Part shown: positions 50,971 to 63,246 of the stretch, piece after piece
Position numbering within the stretch: position 1 is the stretch's first letter
Layout of the letters: every line of letters begins with the position of its first letter
Assembly (NCBI GenBank): GCA_030625815.1
Contig: DAOUQF010000021.1
Location: forward strand, 1-63,278
Direction of reading: 5' to 3'
Source of the DNA: Eubacteriales bacterium
GTDB lineage: Bacteria; Bacillota; Clostridia; Tissierellales; GPF-1
DNA: 63,278 nucleotides
Notes under the pieces: generated by a model
What the model was told of the DNA's origin: nothing
Databases searched by the model: none
What the model saw: only the letters and a program-made list of their open reading frames with translations
Translations under genes and position numbers: made by a program

Positions 50971-51888
50971 ATGAAATCATTATTATTAGAAATCTTTTAT
51001 GTTCTTGCTGGTTTGGTTTCGATCATAACAGCGGTTTACGCGTTGAAAGACGATAAGCATCCTCACGGAAAAGAAACAGCCTTGTTTTGGTTCTTGTTCG
51101 GAGCAATTTTCATCGTAGGAAAATACATTCCTGCACCGATCGTTGGCGTAATGCTTTTATTGATGGGTGTATTGACAGCAATCAAACGAGTGACTTTCGG
51201 TTCTTTGGCAAATGCGGCGGATGATGTGCGTCAAAAGAGTGCGGATCGAATGAAAAACAAGATTTTTATTCCCGCTTTGACCATTGGTGTGGTTGCCTTC
51301 TTTGTCGCACAAGTGTTTAAATCATTAGGCGGACTTGTCGGTTTGGGAGTTGGTGCTCTTGGAGCAACAATTATTGCAATGATTATGACCAAAGAAAAAC
51401 CCAAGCAATTTGGTTATGACGGGTCTCGTCTTTTGCTTCAAGTTGGATCTGCAAGTATCTTGCCGCAATTGCTGGCTGCTTTGGGATCATTATTTGCAGC
51501 GGCAGGCGTTGGTGAAGTCATCTCTAGCGGCATTGCCGGCGTCTTAAGCGAAGGCAATATTCTTGGCGGAGTAATCGCGTATTGTGTTGGTATGGCAGTG
51601 TTTACGATGATTATGGGAAATGCTTTTGCTGCATTTGCCGTGATTACAGCGGGAATCGGTATGCCTTTTGTATATGCAATGGGAGCCAATCCGGCGATTG
51701 CAGGCGCTTTGGCGTTGACTGCAGGCTATTGCGGAACGCTGATGACGCCAATGGCGGCAAACTTCAATATTGTGCCGGCAGCCTTGTTGGAGACTAAGAA
51801 CAAGTATCGCGTAATTATTTCACAGGTGCCGATTGCCTTGTTATTATTGGCAACTCATATTGTTTTGATGTATGTGTGGGCATTCTAA
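50971..51888 (+). CDS. DUF979 membrane protein, putative transporter part
   Basis: A 305-residue protein with ~9 membrane spans. [26 protein letters not shown], a central cytosolic loop ([15 protein letters not shown]) and [59 protein letters not shown] resemble ion-transporter-superfamily repeats. It begins at the base following the DUF969 stop, so the two are made together and probably form one transporter. The substrate is inferred from pcp directly downstream. Confidence 0.85.
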   Translation: MKSLLLEIFYVLAGLVSIITAVYALKDDKHPHGKETALFWFLFGAIFIVGKYIPAPIVGVMLLLMGVLTAIKRVTFGSLANAADDVRQKSADRMKNKIFIPALTIGVVAFFVAQVFKSLGGLVGLGVGALGATIIAMIMTKEKPKQFGYDGSRLLLQVGSASILPQLLAALGSLFAAAGVGEVISSGIAGVLSEGNILGGVIAYCVGMAVFTMIMGNAFAAFAVITAGIGMPFVYAMGANPAIAGALALTAGYCGTLMTPMAANFNIVPAALLETKNKYRVIISQVPIALLLLATHIVLMYVWAF

Positions 51889-51907
51889 AAATTCAGGGGG
51901 AAGACAA

Positions 51908-52549
51908 ATGAAAGTTTTGGTAACAGGATTTGATCCATTTGGAGGAGAATCTATTAATCCGGCTTATGAAGCAGTCAAGCGATTGCCCGATGAAATTGCC
52001 GGCGCAAGAATCGTCAAGGTGGAAGTGCCGACGGTTTTTAAAAAATCGATTGAAGAGTTGAAACGGAATATCGAAGCGGAGAAACCTGAAATTGTTTTAT
52101 GTATTGGACAAGCAGGGGGAAGATTCGATTTAACGGTAGAAAGAGTTGCGATCAATTTGGACGATGCGCGGATTCCCGACAATGAAGGAAACCAACCCAT
52201 TGATGAGCCGATCTTTGTGGATGGCGAGCCTGCGTATTTTGCCAATATTCCCATCAAGGCGATGGTTCAAAATGTTCGAAAACAAAATCTGACTGCAAGT
52301 GTTTCCAACACGGCCGGAACCTTTGTTTGCAATCATCTGATGTATGGATTGATGTATTTGATTCATCAAGAGTTTCCAACGATTCGAGGCGGATTTATCC
52401 ATGTGCCTTATATTGTTGAACAAGTGGTGGAGAAGCGAAATATGCCATCCATGAGCGTTGAGAATATTGCCAAGGGATTAGAGGCAATGATTGAGGCTGC
52501 TGTTGAAAATCGAGAAGACATTAAAATTGCGGAAGGCAAAATTTGTTAG
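51908..52549 (+). CDS. pcp: Pyroglutamyl-peptidase I
   Basis: A 213-residue cytosolic cysteine peptidase (C15) that removes N-terminal 5-oxoproline from peptides. The catalytic triad is in [16 protein letters not shown] (Glu), [15 protein letters not shown] (Cys) and [12 protein letters not shown] (His). It starts [14 protein letters not shown] with GGGGGAAGACAA upstream; the 12 codons before it overlap the previous gene. Full length. Confidence 0.96.
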   Translation: MKVLVTGFDPFGGESINPAYEAVKRLPDEIAGARIVKVEVPTVFKKSIEELKRNIEAEKPEIVLCIGQAGGRFDLTVERVAINLDDARIPDNEGNQPIDEPIFVDGEPAYFANIPIKAMVQNVRKQNLTASVSNTAGTFVCNHLMYGLMYLIHQEFPTIRGGFIHVPYIVEQVVEKRNMPSMSVENIAKGLEAMIEAAVENREDIKIAEGKIC

Positions 52550-52557
52550 GTGAAGTG

Positions 52558-52968
52558 ATGGAAAAACCATTTTTTGTGTATGGATCCTTGATGCAGGGAT
52601 TTTGGAATGAAGAAAAATACCTAAAGGGAAAAGTGATTCGCCGAGAACCGGGAAAGACAAATGGACGGCTGTATCATATTGAAAATAAGGGATTTCCCGC
52701 TTTGATCGAAGGAACGGAGTCTGTTTACGGAGAAGTGATTTGGGTCAAGAATTTTCAAAAGATTGTTTGTGAATTGGATCAAATGGAAAGTTTTTCTGAA
52801 TCCAAGAAGCAGAAGAGTCAGTATATACGCGTTGTGAAATCCATACTGTTGGAAAATCAAGAGATTGAAGCCTATGTTTATCGATATAATTCAGAGGCAG
52901 AGTTGAATCAGGATGATCAATTACATCCAATTCCCAACGGAGCATGGCGAGAATTTATGAAGAAGTGA
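52558..52968 (+). CDS. Gamma-glutamylcyclotransferase-like protein
   Basis: A 136-residue AIG2/GGCT-fold protein. The substrate loop is FFVYGSLMQGFWN, with GRLYHIENKGFPALIEG, a VYGEVI motif and an acidic region around LDQMESF (the catalytic glutamate is expected in this part). Such enzymes release 5-oxoproline from gamma-glutamyl compounds. The ATG at 52558 has TTAGGTGAAGTG upstream; it begins 8 nt after the pcp stop, so it is in the same transcript. The activity is inferred. Confidence 0.75.
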   Translation: MEKPFFVYGSLMQGFWNEEKYLKGKVIRREPGKTNGRLYHIENKGFPALIEGTESVYGEVIWVKNFQKIVCELDQMESFSESKKQKSQYIRVVKSILLENQEIEAYVYRYNSEAELNQDDQLHPIPNGAWREFMKK

Positions 52969-53013
52969 AAAAGACCCTCCTTTTTGATATACTGTCAAGA
53001 GGGAGGGTTCTTT

Positions 53014-53706
53014 ATGGAAAAAAACAATATGAGAAATGTATTATTTGACGAGAAATTGCAGCAAGAGATGAGTCGGTTTTATCTCAAACATTTAGCTCCA
53101 TTGGGAAACCGACGTCATTTTAAAAAAGGTGAAATTATTCATCCGGCAAGCGCAGATGAAATTTATATTGTTTTAAATGGATATTTCAAGCAAGTGCTAA
53201 TCAATCGCAACGGAAAAGAGTGCTCCCTGTTTCGTCTCCGGAGGGGAACCATCTTCGGAGAGATGGATTATTTTGATGGATCACCGACCATTATGATCAC
53301 AAAGGTGTTGGAAGACAGCGAAGCCTCGGTTGTTTCAAGAGCGCTTGTAGAGATGGTCTTGAAAGAAAGGCCTATCTTGTATCGCCATTTTATTCATTCC
53401 ATTACAAGAAAATATCGCATTTTGATGCTAAAATCAGCAAGAACTATTTTGTTGGATGTAAAGGCGCGCATCAGTGATACGCTTTTGGAAATTACAGCGC
53501 AGCATGGCAATGATACCCGTGAACCCTCAACGATTGAATATGTTTATACCCATCAGGAACTGGCAGATACCGTGGGATGTTCGCGGGTGACTATCACCAA
53601 TGTGTTGAAGGAATTGAAAGCAGAGGGATATATTACCTACGACGGCCGTTGTTTTCGATTGTTGGAGCCTATTGGATTACGAAAATTGACAGATATGTAT
53701 TGGTAA
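53014..53706 (+). CDS. Crp/Fnr-family transcriptional regulator
   Basis: 230 residues. A cyclic-nucleotide-binding-type beta barrel (~20-130: HFKKGEIIHPASADEIYIVLNG, GTIFGEMDYFDGSPT) is followed by a dimer helix and a winged HTH (YTHQELADTVGCSRVTITNVLKELKAEGYI). The barrel lacks the arginine-containing phosphate-binding cassette of cAMP-binding Crp, and there is no N-terminal cysteine cluster of Fnr, so the signal is unknown. The start at 53014 follows GAGGGAGGGTTCTTT. It is monocistronic, ending in a terminator. Confidence 0.88.
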   Translation: MEKNNMRNVLFDEKLQQEMSRFYLKHLAPLGNRRHFKKGEIIHPASADEIYIVLNGYFKQVLINRNGKECSLFRLRRGTIFGEMDYFDGSPTIMITKVLEDSEASVVSRALVEMVLKERPILYRHFIHSITRKYRILMLKSARTILLDVKARISDTLLEITAQHGNDTREPSTIEYVYTHQELADTVGCSRVTITNVLKELKAEGYITYDGRCFRLLEPIGLRKLTDMYW

Positions 53707-53734
53707 AAAGAAAGCCGAATGGCTTTCTTTTTTT
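53707..53734 (+). terminator. Terminator of the Crp-family gene
   Basis: Stem AAAGAAAGCC/GGCTTTCTTT, GAAT loop and a T-run. Confidence 0.88.
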
Positions 53735-53754
53735 CACGGGGAAAGGGGTGTATT

Positions 53755-55125
53755 ATGCAGCATGGTTTAACAAAGGGAAGGGTCTCAACAACCCTTTTGA
53801 AGCTGGCTTTACCGATTATGGCAACCAGTTTTTTACAGATGGCATATAATTTGATAGATATGTTTTGGATTGGACACTTGGGGTCGTCGTCAGTCGCTGC
53901 CGTGGGAACAGCTGGTTTCTTTATTTGGTTCTCCTTTGCGATCATTATTTTGTCAAAAATTGGAGCAGAGGTATTGGTGGCGCAATATCTTGGGGCAGGA
54001 AATCATGAAAAGGCAGAACAAGTGGCGGGAAATGCCGTGAAGATCGCCGTGATCAATGGCGCGATCTTTGGCGTGCTATTGATCATATTCCGCTCTTCCT
54101 TGGTTCGTTTTTTCCAATTGGGAGATCTGCAAGTCGAGACGAACGCCATTGTGTACCTAAAAGTGATGGCTGTCTGTATGCCTTTTACATTTTTGCCGCC
54201 GATTTTTACAGGGATCATGAATGGAAGCGGAAACAGTCGAACCCCATTTTTGATCAATACCTTGGGATTGGTTGCAAATATGATTTTGGATCCTTTAATG
54301 ATCTTTGGAGTTGGAAATTTTGCCGGCATGGGAGTTCTTGGCGCTGCGATTGCGACGGTCACTGCGCAAGCCTTGGTTGTTATTTGCTTTTTGATTGTCT
54401 TTGCAAGACGAGGAAGTTTCTTGAGTCCGTTTTTTTATTTCGGTCGATTCGATCGAAAGATTGCTGAGGATATTCTTCGCTTGGGATTTCCAGTTTCCGT
54501 GCAAAGTGGGGTATTCACATTGATTGCGATGATTCTTGCCCGCGTTATCGCGCAATGGGGGCCAACAGCTATTGCTGTGCAAAAGGTTGGTTCTCAAATT
54601 GAATCAATCTCTTGGATGACTGCATCGGGGTTTCAGGTCGCGGTCAGTGCATTTACCGGTCAAAATGCAGGTGCGATGGAGATTGGTCGCGTAAAAGAAG
54701 GGGTTCGTTCCGCTTTGTCGATGATGTTTGGCCTTGGAATTTTGGCAACGGTTCTTTTGTTCTTTTTTGCAGAACCGATCTTTTCTGTTTTTTTATCCGA
54801 ATCGGAAGCTCTGTCTCTTGGGATTGATTACTTGAAAATCCTTGCCTTTTCTCAGGTATTTATGAGTCTCGAGATTACCACGGCGGGGGCATTTAACGGA
54901 TTGGGAAAAACCATGCCGCCAGCGATTATTGGGATCGGAGGAAATGCCCTTCGAATTCCATTGGCCTTGCTGTTAATCCCATCCTTGGGATTGAATGGAA
55001 TCTGGTGGGCGATCTGCATTTCTAGCATTATGAAAGGATTGATTATGGTGGGGTGGTACGGGAAAAATGAATCGACCATGACTCAGTCAATTTTGGAAAG
55101 ATTCTCCCCGAAAATTGCGGAATAA
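53755..55125 (+). CDS. MATE-family multidrug efflux protein
   Basis: A 456-residue protein with 12 membrane spans in two related halves: LKLALPIMATSFLQMAYNLIDMFWIGHLG in the first and LGFPVSVQSGVFTLIAMILARVIAQWG in the second. The layout is that of MatE/NorM-like Na+/H+-coupled exporters of cationic drugs. The conserved substrate acid and GNxxDP-type variants (MILDPLMIFGVG) are present. The start at 53755 has GGGGAAAGGGGTGTATT upstream. Its location just after a terminator suggests its own transcript or readthrough. Confidence 0.92.
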   Translation: MQHGLTKGRVSTTLLKLALPIMATSFLQMAYNLIDMFWIGHLGSSSVAAVGTAGFFIWFSFAIIILSKIGAEVLVAQYLGAGNHEKAEQVAGNAVKIAVINGAIFGVLLIIFRSSLVRFFQLGDLQVETNAIVYLKVMAVCMPFTFLPPIFTGIMNGSGNSRTPFLINTLGLVANMILDPLMIFGVGNFAGMGVLGAAIATVTAQALVVICFLIVFARRGSFLSPFFYFGRFDRKIAEDILRLGFPVSVQSGVFTLIAMILARVIAQWGPTAIAVQKVGSQIESISWMTASGFQVAVSAFTGQNAGAMEIGRVKEGVRSALSMMFGLGILATVLLFFFAEPIFSVFLSESEALSLGIDYLKILAFSQVFMSLEITTAGAFNGLGKTMPPAIIGIGGNALRIPLALLLIPSLGLNGIWWAICISSIMKGLIMVGWYGKNESTMTQSILERFSPKIAE

Positions 55126-55126
55126 A

Positions 55127-55135
55127 TGATATAAT
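55127..55135 (+). promoter_or_regulatory. Extended -10 promoter candidate for yaaA
   Basis: TGATATAAT, an extended -10 box (TATAAT at 55130-55135), 37 bp before the yaaA start. No -35 box is clear. The same motif recurs before recF. Confidence 0.45.
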
Positions 55136-55166
55136 AAAAGAGGAAAAACAAGTGAAGGAGCAAAGG

Positions 55167-55373
55167 ATGAAAATAATAAAAATTAAGACGCCTTATATTA
55201 AATTGGATCAGTTTTTAAAGTTCGCGGAATTGGTTCAAGGAGGCGGGGAAGCAAAAATCTTGATTCAAGACGGTCTTGTGGAAGTCAATGGAGAAGTCTG
55301 TACCCAAAGAGGAAAAAAACTATATAGCGGCGATCGCATTCAATTTGAAAACGAAACCTACGAAGTTCAGTAG
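55167..55373 (+). CDS. rlbA: S4-domain RNA-binding protein YaaA/RlbA
   Basis: A 68-residue single S4 fold: IKLDQFLKFAELVQGGGEAKILIQDGLVEVNGEVCTQRGKKLYSGD is the S4 alpha-L-like RNA-binding core. YaaA homologues sit between dnaN and recF in Firmicutes and are thought to act in ribosome assembly or RNA binding. GAAGGAGCAAAGG precedes the ATG; an upstream GTG in frame is less likely. No catalytic domain is attached. Confidence 0.88.
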   Translation: MKIIKIKTPYIKLDQFLKFAELVQGGGEAKILIQDGLVEVNGEVCTQRGKKLYSGDRIQFENETYEVQ

Positions 55374-55398
55374 GTCGTTTTCTATTTAATGCAGAAAA

Positions 55399-55407
55399 TG
55401 ATATAAT
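55399..55407 (+). promoter_or_regulatory. Extended -10 promoter candidate for recF
   Basis: TGATATAAT with TATAAT at 55402-55407, ~28 bp before the recF GTG start. Confidence 0.45.
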
Positions 55408-55435
55408 GAATCAGATATGCGTCTAGGAGGAAAAT

Positions 55436-56544
55436 GTGAGAATTCGGAAGATTCATTTGATTCATTATCGGAATTACCGGCTGCTCCGATGTGAATTGGG
55501 AAAAACAATTAATATTTTTTACGGGGAAAATGCCCAAGGTAAAACGAATCTTCTGGAAGCCATTCATTATCTCTCGTATGGAAAATCATTTCGCAAAGCC
55601 AAGGATCGTGACTTAATCGCTTTTGATCAGCCGGAGAGTTATATCGGTTTGGAGCTGGAACGGGGAAACGGTCATCATTTGCTGGAAGCGAAATTGGTGA
55701 AAGAAGGCACTAAAAAGGTGAGAATCGATCGCTTGGCGGTTGATCGAATCAAAGAACTGAATGAACTGTTATATGTCATCGCCTTTATTCCTGAGGACTT
55801 GCGATTGGTGAAGGGATCTCCGAAGGATCGCCGAGATTTTATAGATCGAGAGCTGTCCAAACTGAAGCCGGTTTATGCGAATAAACTGCAGCAGTATGAA
55901 CGGGTTTTGAAGCAAAGAAATTTACTGCTCAAGATGGTGGCGTACGATCCTGAAAAGGAAAAGATTCTTACGGTATATACAGCGCAATTGATTGACTTAG
56001 GGAGTCGAATCATAAAAACTCGGCAAGAGTTTTTGGCGCAATGGGAAGGATACGCGAAAGATCTGCATGGAAAGATATCAGATCATAAAGAAGAATTGGT
56101 CATGGTATACGAATCAGGTGTGCAGGGAAAATCACTGGAAGCGATCCATCAAGATTTCGAGAAACAATTGGGAGTCATGAAGAATGAAGAACGAACAAAG
56201 GGCACGAGTTTAATCGGTCCTCATCGTGACGATATCATATTTTTAATCAATGGAAAGGATGCCCGTGTTTACGCGTCTCAAGGACAACAGCGTACGATTG
56301 CCTTGTCGGTGAAATTGGCGGAAATACATTTAGTGGAGGAAATATTCCATGAAAAGCCGGTTTTGCTTCTCGATGATGTATTGTCCGAGCTGGATGCGAA
56401 AAGGAGGCGATTTCTTATTGAAACGTTTCGGTCCTTTCAAACCATCATAACCACTGCTGACAATACAGTGATGAAGAGTATTCAACACTTGAACCCAACC
56501 ATTTTTTATATTCAAAACGGGAAGGTGAACAGAGAGGATTTCTT

Positions 56545-56548
<4 letters not shown>
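55436..56548 (+). CDS. recF: DNA replication and repair protein RecF
   Basis: A 370-residue SMC-like ATPase that binds gapped DNA and helps load RecA with RecOR. Walker A is GENAQGKTNLLEAIHYLSYGKSFR, the ABC signature region SQGQQRTIALSVKLAE, and Walker B LLLDDVLSELDAKRR. The start is GTG (VRIRKIHLIHYRNYRLL) with TAGGAGGAAAAT directly upstream; the ATG overlapping it is out of frame. It overlaps remB by 4 nt. Confidence 0.95.
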
Positions 56549-58732
<2,184 letters not shown>

Positions 58733-58752
58733 GCAAGGGGGAATCGGCTGAG

Positions 58753-61248
58753 ATGGAAGAAAATCGTATTATACCGATTAATATAGAAAGCGAAATGAAA
58801 AAGTCCTATCTTGAATATGCCATGAGTGTCATTGTATCCCGTGCACTTCCGGATGTTCGAGACGGGTTGAAACCCGTGCATCGACGAATCTTGTATGCGA
58901 TGCATGAACTGAATCTACCAAGCGACAAGCCGCATCGAAAGTCCGCCAGGATTGTCGGCGACGTTTTGGGTAAGTATCATCCCCATGGCGATACAGCCGT
59001 GTACGACGCCATGGTGCGATTGGCGCAAGATTTTTCCAGCCGATACATGATGGTTGACGGTCACGGAAACTTTGGATCCGTGGATGGCGACAGAGCGGCA
59101 GCCATGCGTTATACAGAAGCACGAATGGCGAAGATTACAGCTGAGATGCTTCGGGATATTGAAAAAGAGACAGTGGACTATCGATTGAATTTCGATGAAA
59201 CCTTGAAAGAACCTACGGTTTTGCCGAGTCGTTTCCCGAATCTACTGGTTAATGGAACCAATGGTATTGCTGTCGGCATGGCAACGAGCATACCGCCTCA
59301 TAATCTGCGAGAAGTCATCAATGGCTGCATTACCTTGATCGATGACCCGGAAGCAACCATTGACATGCTGATGGAAGATATTCAAGGACCTGATTTTCCA
59401 ACGGGCGCCATCGTCAATGGGATGGAGCCGATACGGGAGGCATATCGCACAGGCCGAGGCAAGGTTCGTGTGCGTGCCAAGTCTGAAATCGAGGAAATGA
59501 ATAACGGGAAACATCGCATCGTTGTTACCGAGATCCCGTATCAAGTGAATAAAGCGCGTTTGATCGAGAAGATCGCGGATCTTGTTCGTGACAAGAAAAT
59601 TGATGGAATCACAGATTTACGAGATGAGTCAGACCGAGAAGGCATGCGCATGGTTATTGAATTGCGTCGGGATGCAAATGCGAATATTGTATTGAATAAT
59701 TTGTATAAGCATACGCAGATGGAAGACACCTTCAGCATTATCATGCTGGCCTTGGTTCACAACGAACCCAAGGTCTTGACTCTGAAACAGATGCTGCAGC
59801 ATTATCTGCGTCATCAACAAGATATTGTGGTTCGTCGCACAAAATTCGATCTTCGAAAAGCAAATGAGCGGGCGCACATTTTGGAAGGCTTGCGCATTGC
59901 GATGGATCATATTGATGAGATCGTGAAATTGATTCGCGCGTCAAATGATCGAAGCGAAGCAAGGGAACGATTGATGGAGCGATTCGGCTTGACTGAGGTG
60001 CAATCAAAAGCCATTGTTGATATGCGATTGGGTCAATTGACAGGATTGGAACGAGATAAAATTGAAACTGAGTTTGCGGAATTGCAAGTGAAGATCAAGT
60101 ATTATAAAGAAATTCTGGCAAGCGAAGAGATGGTGTATGACATCATAAAAGAAGAGTTGATCCAAATCCGAGATAAATTTGGCGATGATCGACGAACAAA
60201 ATTACAACCGTCTGCCAATGATATTTTGCTGGCGGATATGATCGAAGAAAAAGAAGTCGTGATTACCTTGACGCATTTTGGCTATATCAAGCGGATTGCG
60301 GAAGACACCTATCGCACGCAGCGGCGAGGTGGAAAGGGAATGAAAGCCTTGACCACAAGGGACGAGGATTTTGTTGAAAATATCTTGATTACATCGAGCC
60401 ATGCTGAATTGCTATTCTTTACCAACACGGGTCGGGTTTATTCCAAACAAGCCTTCTATATTCCAGAGGCGACTCGAACTGCGAAGGGTACAGCTGTCGT
60501 TAATGTGTTGGAATTGGATCCAGGTGAACGCGTAACGAATCTCTTGGCGGTTTATAAGCCAGAAGAAACGGCTGGATTGATCTTTTCTACCAAGAAAGGG
60601 ATCGTCAAGAAAACACCGCTGACAAATTTTACCAATATTCGCAGAAATGGTTTGAGAGCCGTCAATCTTCGAGAAGATGATGAGTTGATTGATGTGAAAA
60701 TGACGTCGGGAAATTCCGAAGTGATGTTGACCACGTCAAAGGGAAAAGCCATTCGATTCCAGGAAAAGCAGGTGCGCGAAATGGGTCGTACAGCTACTGG
60801 TGTTAAGGGGATCCAATTGGATGATGATGATTTCTTGGTTTCAATGAATATTGTCGACGATCCAGAACAAACCCTATTGGTTTTAAGTGAGTTTGGATAT
60901 GGAAAGCGAACAAAACTCAATCAGTATAAACCGCAAAATCGTGGTGGCAAGGGATTGATTACCTATAAGGTGACCGATAAAACGGGTCGATTGATCGGAG
61001 CCAAGCTGGTAACGGATGAGGAAGACCTGATGGTAATCAGCCAGGAAGGCATTGTGATTCGCCTTTCTTGTGAAGAGGTTTCTGTGATTGGACGAAGCAC
61101 CCAAGGGGTTCGCATCATGCATGTCAATGAATCGGATCAAGTGGTTTCCATTGCGAAGGTTGCCTTTGAGGAATCAGAGGATGAAGAAGATTTGCAAGAA
61201 ATTATCGCAGAAGAGTTGACGGAAGCAGAAGATTCTGATAATGAATAA
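58753..61248 (+). CDS. gyrA: DNA gyrase subunit A
   Basis: 831 residues. The N-terminal breakage-reunion domain has [21 protein letters not shown] and the quinolone-resistance region ([20 protein letters not shown]). The catalytic tyrosine is in [10 protein letters not shown]. The beta-pinwheel C-terminus begins with the GyrA box QRRGGKG, and an acidic tail ([21 protein letters not shown]-like) follows. It is a full gyrase, not topoisomerase IV. It is separated by 17 nt from the STAS gene, so partial cotranscription is likely. Confidence 0.97.
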   Translation: MEENRIIPINIESEMKKSYLEYAMSVIVSRALPDVRDGLKPVHRRILYAMHELNLPSDKPHRKSARIVGDVLGKYHPHGDTAVYDAMVRLAQDFSSRYMMVDGHGNFGSVDGDRAAAMRYTEARMAKITAEMLRDIEKETVDYRLNFDETLKEPTVLPSRFPNLLVNGTNGIAVGMATSIPPHNLREVINGCITLIDDPEATIDMLMEDIQGPDFPTGAIVNGMEPIREAYRTGRGKVRVRAKSEIEEMNNGKHRIVVTEIPYQVNKARLIEKIADLVRDKKIDGITDLRDESDREGMRMVIELRRDANANIVLNNLYKHTQMEDTFSIIMLALVHNEPKVLTLKQMLQHYLRHQQDIVVRRTKFDLRKANERAHILEGLRIAMDHIDEIVKLIRASNDRSEARERLMERFGLTEVQSKAIVDMRLGQLTGLERDKIETEFAELQVKIKYYKEILASEEMVYDIIKEELIQIRDKFGDDRRTKLQPSANDILLADMIEEKEVVITLTHFGYIKRIAEDTYRTQRRGGKGMKALTTRDEDFVENILITSSHAELLFFTNTGRVYSKQAFYIPEATRTAKGTAVVNVLELDPGERVTNLLAVYKPEETAGLIFSTKKGIVKKTPLTNFTNIRRNGLRAVNLREDDELIDVKMTSGNSEVMLTTSKGKAIRFQEKQVREMGRTATGVKGIQLDDDDFLVSMNIVDDPEQTLLVLSEFGYGKRTKLNQYKPQNRGGKGLITYKVTDKTGRLIGAKLVTDEEDLMVISQEGIVIRLSCEEVSVIGRSTQGVRIMHVNESDQVVSIAKVAFEESEDEEDLQEIIAEELTEAEDSDNE

Positions 61249-61265
61249 GTGAGGGGTGGTTGCCA

Positions 61266-61580
61266 ATGAATTTACAAATCGAAGTTAAAACTGCAGAAGA
61301 GTTTGTTCAGGTTGTTCCAATTGGAGAAATTGATGTATATTCTGCACCAGCATTCAAGGAAGAATTGTTCTCTGTGATCCAGAACACGAAGAAAAATCTC
61401 GTGATCAATGGAGAAAAACTGGATTATATTGATTCGACAGGACTCGGTGTTTTAATTGGCGGACTGAAGAGGATGAGAGAAAAAGGCCTGAGCATTACCA
61501 TTACAGGTTTAAATCCAAATATCCATAAGTTATTCACCATTACTGCTTTAGATAAGCCGTTTAATATCAAGGGGGCATAA
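61266..61580 (+). CDS. STAS-domain anti-sigma factor antagonist (RsbV-like)
   Basis: A 104-residue single STAS domain. VNGEKLDYIDSTGLGVLIGGLKRM carries the phosphorylatable serine (DST-G-L-G) typical of SpoIIAA/RsbV. In the partner-switching model, unphosphorylated antagonist binds the kinase and frees the sigma factor. An in-frame TTG at 61260 would add two residues, but the ATG at 61266 is preferred. It is followed after 1 nt by the RsbW-like gene. Confidence 0.9.
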   Translation: MNLQIEVKTAEEFVQVVPIGEIDVYSAPAFKEELFSVIQNTKKNLVINGEKLDYIDSTGLGVLIGGLKRMREKGLSITITGLNPNIHKLFTITALDKPFNIKGA

Positions 61581-61581
61581 T

Positions 61582-61959
61582 ATGGATCGAATTGACTTGC
61601 GCGTTCCTGTGAAAGCTGAGTATGTGAGCATGAATCGATTGGTGTCTTCTTCTTTGGCATCTCTAATGGGTTTTGATATCGAGGCAATTGACGATATCAA
61701 GGTTTGTTTGGGAGAGGTTTGCAACCAATGTATTCAGCTTGCAGCGGTACAGGCGGAATTTTTAGCAATTGGATTTCTGCGAGATGGAGATTTGTTGCGC
61801 ATGGAGGTATCTGTAGAGGTTGAAAATGAATTAGATGAATTGACTACCAGTGGATTAGAGATGAGTCGATTAATCGTTGAGACTTTAATGGATGATTTTA
61901 TCGTAGCACAAGAAAATGGTCGGGTGCGGATCGAAATGTCTCGGAGATTGGAGGCCTAA
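61582..61959 (+). CDS. RsbW-like anti-sigma factor, degenerate kinase
   Basis: A 125-residue HATPase_c-type protein, shorter than typical RsbW/SpoIIAB (~145-160). The N-box is present as DDIKVCLGEVCNQCIQL, but the DxGxG motif is not recognisable and the G2/G-L-G-L region reads TSGLEMSRLIVETLMDDF. ATP-dependent phosphorylation of the antagonist may therefore be weak or lost, leaving sigma binding alone. The neighbouring STAS protein keeps its serine. Located between the antagonist and the sigma factor. Confidence 0.82.
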   Translation: MDRIDLRVPVKAEYVSMNRLVSSSLASLMGFDIEAIDDIKVCLGEVCNQCIQLAAVQAEFLAIGFLRDGDLLRMEVSVEVENELDELTTSGLEMSRLIVETLMDDFIVAQENGRVRIEMSRRLEA

Positions 61960-61961
61960 CC

Positions 61962-62744
61962 ATGGTCAGAGCAAAGGATCGTCCGAATTATCGCAAAAAC
62001 AAAGAAATTATTCAGAACTTGTTTCGAGAATATGCAGAATCTAGAGATCCGGCGATTCGCGATGAATTGATTCGCCGCAATCTTTATATTGCGGAAATTC
62101 TCGCGAAGAAATATGCAAATAAAGGGATCGAGTATGAAGATATCTATCAGGTCGCTTCCTTGGGATTGATCTATGCGATCGATCGTTATGATCTGACAAA
62201 GGGCTTTGAGTTTTCGAGTTTCGCGACCCCGACGATTATTGGAGAGATCAAGAAGTATTTCCGAGACAAGGGATGGTCAATTCGGGTTCCAAGACGGATT
62301 CAAGAATTATCGAAGAAGATCAATAATGCGAAACTTGATCTGGGGCAAAAACTGCATCGCCCGCCAACGGTTCAAGATATTTCCGAGTATCTTGGCGTAT
62401 CGGAAGAGAGCATATTGGAAGCCATGGAAGCGAGCAATGTCTATAACCTTCATTCCTTGGAATCAAGCTTTGATTCCGATAGCGAAGACAAGGATCTGAA
62501 TTTATCTTTATTTTTGGGAGAAGACGATCGGAACTTCCAACGCTTTGAAAACCAAGACTTCTTATTGAGGGCTATGGAGAAATTGACGGAGATTGAGAAA
62601 ACGATTCTGAAAGAGAGATATATTCAACAAAAAACCCAGGTGCGCATTGCGGAAGATTTGGGGATGTCTCAAATGACAGTTTCTCGATTGGAAAAAAGAA
62701 TAATCGCTAAATTCCGAAAGGAATTGATGCGAACAGAAAATTAG
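61962..62744 (+). CDS. RNA polymerase sigma factor, SigB/SigF/SigG group
   Basis: 260 residues. Region 2 (NLYIAEILAKKYANKGIEYEDIYQVASLGLIYAIDRYDLTKGFEFSSFATPTIIGEIKKYFRDKGW), region 3 (RVPRRIQELSKKI ... RPPTVQDISEYLGVSEE) and region 4 (LTEIEKTILKERYIQQKTQVRIAEDLGMSQMTVSRLEKR) are complete. It belongs to the stress/sporulation SigB-SigF-SigG group. It is the third gene of an RsbV-RsbW-SigB-like set. Which regulon it controls cannot be read here. Confidence 0.93.
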   Translation: MVRAKDRPNYRKNKEIIQNLFREYAESRDPAIRDELIRRNLYIAEILAKKYANKGIEYEDIYQVASLGLIYAIDRYDLTKGFEFSSFATPTIIGEIKKYFRDKGWSIRVPRRIQELSKKINNAKLDLGQKLHRPPTVQDISEYLGVSEESILEAMEASNVYNLHSLESSFDSDSEDKDLNLSLFLGEDDRNFQRFENQDFLLRAMEKLTEIEKTILKERYIQQKTQVRIAEDLGMSQMTVSRLEKRIIAKFRKELMRTEN

Positions 62745-62935
62745 AATTTCAAAATATCATGCGCTTTCAATGCTAGACTTTTGTCTGCAAGGGAAGGTGC
62801 ATTTTATTTTGTGATTCTTTCTACTATATATAGATGAAAAATGAACAAAAGCACCACTAGTGGTAGGCTGAGAAGTGACATTGAATTTAGAAAAAACTGA
62901 CAGTGTAAAGGCGTTGAAAAAGGGTAAAAAAATTG
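62745..62935. other. Noncoding region before the rrn promoters
   Basis: About 190 bp without a credible gene. A 12-bp palindrome ACCACTAGTGGT (62853-62864) and CTATATATAG-type AT runs are present, but no terminator with a U-run was found after the sigma gene. Confidence 0.5.
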
Positions 62936-62964
62936 TTGACACGGTAGTTGTCGAATGCTATACT
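62936..62964 (+). promoter_or_regulatory. rrn promoter P1
   Basis: TTGACA (62936-62941) and TATACT (62959-62964) with a 17-bp spacer, preceded by an A-rich tract (UP-like). Confidence 0.85.
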
Positions 62965-63096
62965 TAACAAGTTGCCAAAGCAAGAGCAACACTGGAAACA
63001 TTGAAATTCCAACGTTTTTCAGGTTTTAGATTATTTGTCTGATTTGGGCTTTTGATCCTGATTCAAAGAAATTTGAAAAAGAGTTAAAAATAACCA

Positions 63097-63125
63097 TTGA
63101 CAAATCGCTTAATTCTTGATAAACT
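63097..63125 (+). promoter_or_regulatory. rrn promoter P2
   Basis: TTGACA (63097-63102) and TAAACT (63120-63125) with a 17-bp spacer, preceded by AAAAAT-rich DNA. Confidence 0.85.
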
Positions 63126-63149
63126 GGTTAAGTCGCTAAAGAGCGGCAA

Positions 63150-63169
63150 TGATCTTTGAAAACTGAACA
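63150..63169 (+). promoter_or_regulatory. boxA-type rRNA antitermination site
   Basis: TGATCTTTGAAAACTGAACA resembles the Firmicute leader boxA (TGCTCTTTGAAAACT). It is located between P2 and 16S as expected for Nus-dependent antitermination. Confidence 0.7.
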
Positions 63170-63246
63170 TGACAGCCTCGAATTTGACCTTTTGGTCAAT
63201 GAAGAAGTATGAAACAAATGAAACGCCAGAAATGGTAAGAAACATT

